Below, in pieces: positions 23,502 through 34,600 of a DNA stretch of 64,000 nucleotides. The notes under the pieces were generated by a model. That model ran no database searches. It had not been told where the DNA came from and saw only the letters and a program-made list of their open reading frames with translations. Position numbers and translations under genes: made by a program. Source of the stretch: Volvox africanus (Eukaryota > Chlorophyta > Chlorophyceae > Chlamydomonadales > Volvocaceae). Position 1 is the first letter of the stretch. Every line of letters begins with the position of its first letter. The stretch spans positions 6,798,001 through 6,862,000 of the forward strand of contig BSDZ01000004.1 in the NCBI GenBank assembly GCA_030268105.1. Reading direction: 5' to 3'.

Positions 23502-25096
23502 ATGGGGCTAGCCAGGGTTCTATTGGGACGGGGAAGTAAGGAGACAGGACTTGACAAATGCACAAGAATAGATTCCTTGGGTCTAGCAAGACGTCGTTTT
23601 GCTGCTAAGGCTGCTCAGGAGGAGCTGAGCGCGGACACGGCGGGCTTGGAAGGAGTTGGCCGAGACGGTGATGTTGTGGCAGCTGAGCTGGGGCCGTTAG
23701 ATCAAGACTTGAAAGATGGCATTTCAAATAACTTCTTAGCCCGGCGGCATAGAGACAGCCTCCGAATTCATCGCCGACGGTTTAAGATGCGAGCTTCGTT
23801 GGACCTGCCGAGCTCGCGCCTAGGAGGAAAGAACGTAAGATGGTTAAGAGGTGCATCGACGTCTTCTTCTGTAGAACCAGATGGACAGGACGAAGAGGCT
23901 GCCGACGATGACCACGAGAGTAGCGATGGCGACGGCAACGAACAGCAGAATGGACGCATCAGCATTAGGATTTGCAACGACCCTACCCAGCATGTTCGAT
24001 TTAGACGTGCATCTGATGGTGAATACTTGACGAGCACCCAAGCGCACAAGGCCCAAGAGGGAGGTATTCCCCACGCATTTAAGGCCGTCCAGCTTAAGGC
24101 CGAGCGCCTGTTTAGGCGGCTCACGGGGAACTATACGGAGGTGAGGTTTCTTAAGGACTAGGGCCTCGTGAAGGTGGTGCAATTTCGGGATTTGCGTTTT
24201 AGGACCGTTCATAAGCGCGCCGGTTAGGTTCTTGGACATGGCACTGAGGAAGAGAGCTGGCACGTGAAGTTTTACGTCGGCTGATGTCATACAAGCACCT
24301 GCATCTACACAGCCCATCCGCGCAACAGATTTTATACTTTATTGGCTTGTGTTCCTCGCGACGCCGCAAGCTCCTAACCCTCCCCGTCCCTGTTTCCCCC
24401 TGCCTCCCGTTTCACTTTCCTAAACAGTCTCAACCCTCACGCCCTCGCTCCGCCACCACGTCACGCAGCGGCTCACCTACTCTTGCCCAGCGAATCTCGG
24501 CAGGTCGAGCTGCCTCAACCACCACACGGGCGTCCTCTGCTTGGGGCATCGGTTTCCGATATCGCAGTGTCGATGCAAGCGGTGACGCCGTTTGCAATGG
24601 GGAGCTATCACCCACTGCTGTTGCAAATGTTATCGCTGCCGCCATGGTCTCTACCAGTGGTGCCGTCGAGGAAGGCAACTATGGCTCTGTGCGCCAGCGC
24701 CGCTCGAAACGACAATCTGCGCCAGGGGAGCTGTTCTTCACCTCTATTTCTGGCTCGCAGGAGCCTGCCAGCCCACCGCTGCTTACGGTCGGCCGGCTGC
24801 GAGCTAGCAGCGTCACGAAGGGAGAGTCGATCTCGGTTTTCGGTGCTGCAAGTCCTTGCACGGGGCCGGGAGGCAATGCAGGCAAAAGCCGTAATTGGCT
24901 TGCGCGGCTTTCCCGTGGCTTCGCTACTAAGGCCTCGGCTACCACCAGCAGCGCGGCAACAGCTGCTGCTGCTGCTGCCGGGTCGGCAATGCCGTCTTCC
25001 ACTCCGATGGCCGGGATGTCGACGGATGGTATGGCGGCGTTAACGGAGGAAGGCGATGCGCCATTCGTGCCGATTGCTGCGGCAGCCGCAAATTGA
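23502..25096 (+). CDS. Unrecognised basic, low-complexity protein
   Basis: Two exons fit: 23502-24140 (donor GAG|GTGAGG) and 24428-25096 (acceptor AACAG), both phase 0, giving 435 residues. I do not recognise it. The N-terminal 110 residues are Arg/Lys-rich (RRRFAAK, RRHRDSLRIHRRRFKMR). An acidic patch follows (DEEAADDDHESSDGDGNE), then the ordered-looking segment ISIRICNDPTQHVRFRRASD and a helical QLKAERLFRRLTG. Exon 2 is Ser/Ala/Thr-rich with basic clusters (RQRRSKRQ) and ends in an Ala run. It might be a nuclear or phospho-regulated protein, but that is only composition. Codon use resembles neighbouring exons, which supports it being real. It lies head-to-head with COX19 and may share a promoter. 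Exon 2 and the splice are less certain than exon 1. Confidence 0.5.
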
Positions 25097-28000
25097 ATGC
25101 AATGTGGCTCATGCTCTTTCGGCAGAACGGTTTGCAGCGCGCACTGTTGGACAAAACGGCGCCACTATACACTGGCCTATGGCGGCATGTCGATTGCCTC
25201 CAGTGCGTCCGGACCCTGGACGATATGACCTACGATTCTGCAACACGAAGAAGGATGGCTTTTTAAACCCTGCGGCTGCTTCTGCTGCTGTTGCGTTAGC
25301 TCCCTGAACTTTTATCTTGTTATGTCTGTAGGACGAGAGCTCCTTTCTTCGCCCAATCTCGTGCAGGAGTTCGGAAGACCGTAAACGGCCCGAAGCGATT
25401 TTGCCTCCGCGTGTTATGTTATCAATCCGTGTCATGTTCAGGAGTCAGTGTCGATTAGTCTTAACGTCCCCGCACCCTGCGGTCAGTATCGTCTGCATGC
25501 TTTTTTCTCGATTGCGTCACGGTGTTCCACTGCAATTTATCCTCGGAAATATAATTTGGACCTGTGCTTCCAAACCCCAACCCAGGGAAAGGGAAAGGGC
25601 CTCAAGCTTCTTAGGCTGGAGGGTGTTTTATGAAAACCCATCGATTGCTTTTGCTGCCACACTTGATACTTAGGTGCCCTTCGGCCATGTTTGTCAGAGA
25701 TGTTGATGATGTGCTGCTGAAGAAACTGCTTGGGGTTCGGCTGAATCGACTGGCTGTGATGGCGCAGTATGGTATGTGGTCTTGGTGATCGGCGCAACTG
25801 GCGAATCTGATGGTAGGCAGTGAGTCCAGCGGGTGTAATTGCAGTGATGGTGGAAGTAAATACCGTTGTGGTAGTGATCGCGGCATCCTGTGCATATTGT
25901 TCGTGGCTAGTAATTGGCACTGGGATTGCGATCTTAATTGCCATTGCACTAGGATGCGATGCATTGGCTTTTGGAAGTGCATGCGCATTGCGGGTCGAAG
26001 TCATGATACCGATACCGACCTCGTAAACGTCTTAGTATTTCTGAGGTTCCTTTTGTCGTAGGGGAGTTTTCGCCTGTGCCTTGGTGCATGATATGCCATC
26101 CCTTTACCCTCCTATTATCCCTTGCCGTGCTTTTCCCGTATATGTATCGACGTTCCCTATTCACCACGAGGATGGCTGCCGTGATGTTGAGAGGCAGGTC
26201 GGCCACACGCATGGTCGGTGCCATCGCTGTTTGCGTTGCCGTGTTGTTTTTCGTACGTGCGCCCATATGATTTTGCGCCAGGCACCTAGCTTATAGCATC
26301 GCCATTGGGGTCTTTGTTTTCCCGAGGGTCGGAGGGTGGGTAGGTAACCATCCTCAGCAGCAGAGCTCAGCAGCGGAGGGTGTGTAATAGCATAGGGAAC
26401 GGATCGCGGCGTGTAAATACCTGGTTGCAAAAAACGTATTGTATGAATGACGGCTAGTTATGTACACGTTTCCCGCTTGCACAAGGTTGGGAAGTTGGTT
26501 GGGTAAGAGCTCATGCGCTGCGCATGGCAAATGGTTTCTTTAGTATCCACATCTCTTTCCCTGGCGCCAGCGAACGATGCAGCTAAGCTTACATTCTAAC
26601 TTGATTGCTATGGTAGGATCCTCTTTGTGGAGGTCTCGGCGCGTGGCGTTGGCGGGTGTTGACGGAAAGCTGCGGTACCCATGTGCTTCTCTTTGTTCTC
26701 CTGCACATGTAATTTGGTCAAGGGCAACTTGTTGCCTCGCAGTTTGGACCAGTATATGTGTGTGCAATTCTAGCGTAGAATAGTTATCGGAGAGGCTGGC
26801 CGGAGGACCAACGATCTAGCACTTGTTGGCATGCTGAATGGAAGATGGGTGGCATGACACCCAGAATTCAAATGCCTCTGGCGTGCACCTTCCCACTCCG
26901 ACCCCTTTGGGGAGAACGCTACGTTTGGCTGTGGCCTTGGCATGTACGTGGATGAGGAGGGGAGGGCGTGCGGCCGTGGAGGCGTTTAAGTGTCTTCGCA
27001 CGGTAAACCGACAGATTTGGTGACCGGATGGACCAAGGTCGAGAGACGGAGAGTCTTTTGGCGGTGGGAGCAGGGTAGCAGTGATACAGAATGATACCAC
27101 GTGGAATAATAGGCGTTACATAATCACAGCAAAAGGAACGAGGGCATGCTATCCAATTCGACTTAACGAATGCGAATGATGCGCATAGCTAAATCGTCAT
27201 ACGTGTTACAGGTGGATAATCGCACATTGTGTGCGATTCGCGAAGTCGCTGGCAGCAAGCGATTCGCACGCAGCACAATTCCTTCGGCAAACGCGAAAAA
27301 ATATTTGAGAAGTCTCGATTTGTGTGATTCCACAAATCCTGGATCTTCGAGCCCGACACTTGTATGGTTGATGCACGGATTATTCTGATTGTGGAAGCTG
27401 CCCTGTAAGACTGGAAATCCTTGCAAACCGGTTGCGACTGACCTTCCTTCTACGGAAGCAGCTTGCAATCCACATGTCCGCGAGTCCACAGAATGAGCAG
27501 AAACCGTTGGCTCATGCACACCAAACCCACCAGCTGCGCCTGCGTGGTCTTCCACCCCTCGCGCTGGACATCGTCGAAGCATTGAACCTCCAAATCCGTG
27601 TTGTCATTACTATGCGCCCTGTCCTTCATGTCCGCACATCAAAACATATTATGTACTAGTTTCACTCGCTCCCGCTCTGAGAGTGCGTTTCTTCTTCACA
27701 CTTCTACGCAGAACTCTTATACCATACGAGACGAGGTCGTATGGTAAACCTATAAAACATATTACACACAGCCCCCCCAATTCTACATATAACAAGGTGA
27801 CTGCCGTAATAGCACATCCGTGTCCACCAGGTGCAAGCTACTGAGATCGTAGGTAGGGACCTACGAACACGGCCATGCCAAGATTGGGGTTCTAAAACCG
27901 CTCTTAATGATCCACAAGAGCCGGGGAAGGTAGAGCAGTCCGGAACTGCTCCTGAAGAGTGAAACGAAAACAAAGAAGTACAAGCTTTGAGTCGGCCTTC

Positions 28001-28523
28001 TGCCTCTGACTTAGTGTCTCGTTCGGCGCGCCAAGTTTACCGCGATCAATTTCCTAATCTGCTACACGAAACAAGACCGCATAGAATACCCCCAGCGCCT
28101 TCAGGAATTTCCCGCTTGTACATGGCTGCGACCCCGGCAAAGAACGGTGTCTAAGAGCCCCTCCTAAGGACCAACGAGAAATCGCTTACGACTTTTGTTG
28201 TCCTATCTACGGATAGCAGCCATAGTGCTGCTGGACCGCAGCACTGCAATCTTGGCCCAAGCCTTGGACAACGGAGCCATCTTCGACCTGCCTCGGTCCC
28301 TCCTTCCCGCCGGGTCCGTCGCTTTCCTACATCCCCCAACCCGTACGCTCTTTAGTCCATGAATTCTTCTGCAAGCGGGAAGAACAGAAGCCCAAAAACT
28401 GTCAACATGACCCGTAGCTAAGAGCAATGACTACAGCCATATGCATAGAAGAGCAGAAATCACAGAAAGTTTAGGGCCGTAGCGCTGCAGACCTGGACAC
28501 AGTACGCACTCACCGCAGGACGT
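25097..28523. other. Convergent intergenic region with no supportable gene
   Basis: Between the ends of the 23502-25096 gene and SUZ12, which point at each other. It should hold both 3' UTRs. Open frames near 25.8, 26.1 and 27.2 kb were examined; none has a domain, a convincing splice partner or sustained algal codon bias. Confidence 0.45.
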
Positions 28524-31500
28524 TCAACCCTGCGGTTGCGCCTGCGGCTGCATTCGTGTTCTGGCCCCGTGCTGAATAGCGCCCGCTGATGAAGGCGCTG
28601 CAGGTCCTGATGCTGTAGGTATGCCAAGACGGGTCTGAAGGTTTGGCAACGGCCGCTGATGCGACAGCATCAACACCGCTGGGGGCGGCGCCAACGCGCG
28701 AGACGTTCTCTTCTGGAGGGACCAGGATAAGGCAGGAGTGACACGCGTCGTTGGTGGCCCCTTGGGAGCTGGCCCTTCCAGCCGTTGTGGTTGCGGCTGC
28801 TGCTCCGACTGTCGTTGCTGCTGTGCATCTTGGCTCTGATTAGACTGCGCTGCCTCACGATGCGGCAGCAGAAGTGTCGAGGCTGGGTCGATGCACACGG
28901 GCGCCCCAGCGGCTGTAAGACCGTGCCGTGGCGGCGCATTGCCGGCCGCGGTGGTAGCGTCGCCCGTCCCGGCACTGGCACTAGCAGGGCTAGACGCGTT
29001 TCCTTCTGCCTCCATTGCTCCAGCTTCCACGGCCGCAGAATTACTACCGACCGCTGCAGCTACGGGTCCGGAAGGCTGCTGGGACCGATGGGGACGTTGT
29101 GCGGCTGAGCATCAGTTGCCGGTACGGAAGGAAAATGGACAAGACATGGAACATCATTGAAATGCAAATAGGCACACAACGTACCTGTCCTACATCTACC
29201 ACCTCAACGCTGCGGGGGCAGCTATCCTTGGCAGGAGCGCCTTCCTGAGCGGTTTCAGCGGGCACATCATTTCGGCGGCGCCGTTTGGGGCGTTGTGACG
29301 GTTCTTCGGTGGCTGTATCAGCAGGCCGTCGCCGCCGCCGGCCCCGGGGTGCTGCACCCTGACCTCGCAAAACCCGCTCTTTCTCGTCAGCAACTCCTCT
29401 GCCTTCTTCAACTCCGTCACCATCCCCGTCGTCTCCACTGCCGCTGCCTCTTCCTCCTCCTCCTCCTCCTCCAGCAACCGGCCGTTGCTCCTCTCCATCG
29501 TCGTCTCGAACTGCAGCAGTAACGACGGCCCCGCCACTCCCGCCCCCCGCTGCCCCAGCACCCGCCGTCGGCGCGACCGCCGCCACCGCTGCTGACGCTG
29601 CGCGACCTACCCCCTCCAATCCGCGGGTAGCCAAGAAACGCTCGTCCTCCTGAGCTGTCGATAAGATTCTGTTTCAGGGGTCGTTCGTGGGGTGGGGGGT
29701 GGGGAGCCGGAACCTGGAGTGGGTCAGGATCGGGGCAGGTATGCGACTAGACACCATTATATGCGTCCCTCTCCACATCATAATTACACGTGTTAGCGTT
29801 CAACATAATTAGTTCGTTGGGGACTTAATTCCGCAACCCCCGGTGTAGCTTGTAGTGCAGTAGTACAGCACAGCCACACTCGTCAACGCTTGTCAAAAGC
29901 CTTTTGTCACACAAACACGAGCTCCTTCATCAACCCGTAGACTGCTCCTACCTTCCGTCGACGATTTGCAAGCAGCGATGGATGACCCGCGGGTCCACCA
30001 GGTTCATTTCATGCAGCAACATCAAATGCACCACCAGCGCAGCGCGCAATTCGGGCTCGGAGCGGATCAACACGCCGTTCTCGCGGACAAATTCCAGACA
30101 TCTGCACAGGCCGTTGCACATGCAGAAAAGAGTGACAAGCAAGAAGAGTAACACGAAGCTGGGACGACAGAAATTAGACAACAACTGCGCATATCGTTAC
30201 GGTTACAGAATAATCTCTCTCATGTCGAGTCATCATGCGGGGAAGACAATACCCGATAAAACCCGAATAGCGAAGAAGTTGGTTGAAGTTGAAAGTTGAC
30301 TGTCGTTTGACTCACTCTGTTTTTTTCGGTTACTGGGACCCTTTGACTCCCTTGCCTTCCGCACCTGCTACGGGTCACATAGTCTGCGTAGATGGGCCGC
30401 CGGCGGGCGAATGCGGACCAGAGCTTAAAGAAGCGGCGTTCAGAGACTCGCAGCGGCGTGATGCGGGTGCTGTGGGCCATGTGTCGGTCGAAGGCCGCCT
30501 GAACGAGAGAAAAGGAATACAAGGAGAAAAAGAAAAAAATCGGAAGACGAGATCAACTGATGTTGTTTCACCAGAAGACGTAAAGCCAAAAAGTCAAGGG
30601 CACTGCAGTTCCGCGCACCAGAGTTACACCACTAGCACTGCCAGTAGGCGACTGGGGAGCAGAAGAGGAGGTCCTGATTGACCGTCACGAGAGAGAAGAG
30701 AGCGCGGAGATGCAGAGCGTGAGTGCGAAGAGAAGCGGGCAGAGCCGGTATGCGAGATCACGATCATCTGCATTGGCCATACCCCGCCAGACCTCCCCCC
30801 ATCTGCGTCGTCAGCTGGCACACAGCCACTCAGTTCCATGTATAGTACTGCACATGTAGTAGAAATAAAATGATACATACACACATACATATGTATAGAT
30901 GTGCAGTTTTCCTAGTAAACCCAATCATTATCCTGCCAGCAAAAGGGAACGGGGCGGATTCGCATTTACATCCAATAATTTCCCCCACCTCCCATTCCTC
31001 ATGGTCCGTCTCATCATCGCTGTCGTACGCTCCGAACATCTCCTCCGTCGCCCCCGGCATGAGAGTGCGGCAGTGGAAGTACCGCCGCCCGGGAGGGTGC
31101 GCCCCAACGGCAAAGGAAGCCGGCGGAACTGAAGGCCCCGTCGCCGTCACCCCAGCCACAGTGGTGGCGAAGGGCGCAGCGCCGCCCTCGCTGGCAGCAA
31201 CAGTCTCCGGCTGCGGCACAGCGGGACCCTGGCGGTCAGAAGAGAGAAGGAGGTGTGTGTGTGGTGCGCGCGCGCCTTGACATTTTCGTGTTGTTGATGT
31301 TGGCGTTGTTAGCGTTTTGTGTTGTGTGTGCGCGCGTGGGCGTTGTCTCTTACCGACAGCTGTCGAATATTGGGACGAGCTCCTCATGGTGCCAGCAATA
31401 GACCGCCTTGGATCCCCATCTTTCTGATCATGGTCTCACACACATCGCATACACGCATACGTATCCGTGTCGATTTTTCTCTACTCAAGACACCTACAAG

Positions 31501-31623
31501 ATGCTTTGTACGATGCCCGCTGACTCACCGCCGCAGACTTGCGAATCGACTCCACAGGAACCCGAACCAAAGCAGGTTCATCTCGGCCGCTGCTGCCACG
31601 CCCCTGGGTGGGACCCTTGTCTA

Positions 31624-31661
<38 letters not shown>

Positions 31662-34600
31662 GCACAGGCTTGCTGTGCCTCATCCGCGGTGGCGGCGGCG
31701 GGGTCTGCGTCCTCCTGCGTCACTGATCCCTCGCCCCGTCCGCCTCCACGACGTGTCCAGCCGCCAAAGCGAGCCCCTGAAGGCATCAGAAACGACGGCA
31801 GCGCACCAGTGCCCGGCGCTCCACCCGCCGATGCCGCCGCAGTGGTTGGGACGACATCGCCGACGGCGTCTGTGTACACTGGGCCGACTGTGCCACCAGC
31901 ACGACTGAAAGACCACGACTGCAATTTTGAAGTTCAGGACAGGAGGGAAGGTGCTCTATGGGTAAAGTACACTGCAAACTGGCCAATACTTGTAGTAGGA
32001 AAGGGAACAAGAACACTCATGTGAAGGTAAATATACGTTGCTTGTGCGTCAATCTGACTGGCGTAGTGTTCCTCTTCCTTCACGATTTCAACCCAGTCCT
32101 TGCCGATGTGGCCCACCGACCGTATTTGCGAATTCTTGTCTTGTCGTCGTCCAGATGCTACCTTAAAGTAACTGTCCCCACCAATCTTCCTTTTTGCTGT
32201 GGTATTAAATACGCTAGTTCTCTAAGGTATGCCTTTGTTACGTATATGGACGGGATCTCCGATTCATGTGCCTCCACCCGCTCTTCTTGGCATAAACCCT
32301 AAAACCCAAAAACCCCAGACGCTTACCCGCAGCGACAACCATATGGGACGTCCCTCCTGGATTACCAAGAGAACGTCCTCCTCGGAAAGCACAAGATCCC
32401 CCCGAGCCGGATCCACGGCCTCGGCAGGTAGCCGTACCTGCCATGCAGAAACACGTGAAAAAACATATACACATGACTCATGCCTACATCTAAGTCACGT
32501 CCTTTGCGAAGAGTAGTAATGCTATGGGTTATGCACGACTCGCCTCAACGACGTACTTCCGTAGCTGCTCCTGTGCCTGTGTGGCACGGCCGCCAGGGGT
32601 TGGCAACCCTGTGACGGGCCCAACCACATCGTCGTTGGTCCCGCTTCGGGTGTCAGCTCCACCACCGTCCCCGCGTGCTGTCATGTCTGGGCCCGCCTTC
32701 TCCTGCCCCCCATCCTCGGGAACCTCCGGGTAAGTATATCGGTACAAGCCATGGCTCGCCGGGAGGTGTTGCTGCAGGCCCTGCCCGAACGATTAGATGA
32801 CGTGCGCACCCAAAAGCAAAACTCCCGGCAAGGGAGAAAAGGTAGAAAGGCAGGAGGGGAGGGAGGGGAGGGAGGAGACCAGGATGGTACATGCAGTCAG
32901 CCAGTCCGGCAGGTGCAGGTGCTGGAAAGCAGATAAGGAGGATACGCGGTCTAGCGACAAACAGACGGAACTCAGGGGAGGATGGATCCTGGGGAGACAA
33001 CACAGGCGACGTGCAAGATGGGTGAGAAACTGAGAGGGGGTTAAGACGAATGAACGAAGCATGGTTAGAGGGAGTGTTAATCATCGGGGCTGTAGAGCTC
33101 GTTGGCTGGAAAGATGCAAAGGCAACTCCTGACGAATGCGGGGCAGCAAGGGTGGTGGCCATCCCGCTGCAAATGGCAGGAAAGATGGAAGATGTAGTGC
33201 GGAGCGGAGGGGAAGTCGAAAAAACGAGACATGCTACCGATATAGGCGCTGCTGTAAAGTATGACCAACCGCGATGGTGGAGGACGGCCTTGTAGCTCCG
33301 TCCAAGAGAGGGTGAAAACGTTTGAACGTAATCTAGGTAGCCGCCCAGGCCGCAAATAGGAGATGGAAATGAGGCAATAGAATCCATAATCAAGTTTACT
33401 ATTGGCCTTGCTGCTTGTGGCTGTTCTGAAGGGAAGGGGGGGAAATGGGCGGACACACTGGGGAATGCACGGACGGACCTGGAAGCTTCTGCACGTCACG
33501 GCGCAAAGCGGGCAGCTGAACGGGGCCCCGACCGGCACCCGCATCTCTTCCACAAAGCATCGCTCGAGAACCGGGGCAATAGCGGCGGCTCCTCCCGCGG
33601 CTGACCCTATCTGCGACATGGAGGCGGGTTAAATGAGACGGTGGCGCCACCCATCGCATATTGGAACCGGGGCAGGGCGTGAAGGAAACATGGCGCAGCT
33701 CTGCGGTCAGGAACCAAGTAAGGGACACCCAAAGCAGGCGACCCCCAAATCGCAACTAGTATGAAGAAACAAACGAACCTATGTTCAAAATTGCTCCTTA
33801 AGCATCACTATAAGTAGGAACAGCAACAAGAGCATAATTCCTCCATGCCCGGCATGGCCCCTTTGAAGACCCCAGGTCCCCGCGTAACACGCGCACAGTC
33901 AAACCTAAACACACACACGGGATCAACCACAAATCTTGATGTAATTAGGAATGCATAAATGTACCTGGCAGGCTCTCCCCTCCCCTCCCTTCCACCGCCG
34001 CGTGCGACTCTGCCTAAATCCTTCCGCCTGCCTCGCCTGCTCGATCCGCTGCTGCTCCAGCTCGTTGTGCCTCGCAGCTTCCGCCTCAGCTTCCAACTCC
34101 GAATCCCGTGCCCTGCTCATCTGCTGTTTCATCCAAACAGCTCGGTCGCCCCCGCTCCGAAACCCACTCCCAGGAGCCCCTGCCACGGTCACCGGCGTGT
34201 CCCCAGGCCCCGGTGAGCCCTTGGCGCCACCACCGGCCCCACGCTCCCGCTGCTGTTGCAGCTGTAGCAGCTGCTGCTCTGTTCGCAGTAGCTCTTCCTG
34301 CTGCTGTTGCAGCCGCTTCCGAGAGGCGGCGCCGCCGGCGCCAGACCACGACGCATCGTCGTAAACGTACCGAAACTCCACGATAGACTCCCTTTCCTCC
34401 ACTGGCACAGGATCTGCGCCAGCGATGTTGGCGACAGCAAGGAGTTGCTGGCGTGGCACCTGGTGCGCCTTCGGCTTCCCACCATCAGACTCCGTACCCA
34501 CAACCTGCCGTATGCCTAACTCCAGGGAGATCGTTAATGAGGACAATCGCACAACCTGAACCTCGTCCTCTACATTCGCCATACCGCTGTCGCGGCCGAT

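Noticed and set aside
25810..26270. Two hydrophobic frames that look like membrane segments
   Set aside because: One lacks an ATG start; neither has splice partners, homology or algal codon bias.
27163..27582. 139-residue minus-strand frame and an overlapping FDDVQREGW frame
   Set aside because: Non-GC-rich codons, no family resemblance and no convincing exon boundaries. It could be a fragment of something but cannot be supported.
32653..33456. 267-residue minus-strand frame opposite low-complexity DNA
   Set aside because: It covers the SUZ12 intron between the two halves of the zinc finger (33478-32781), and the finger requires that intron to be removed.
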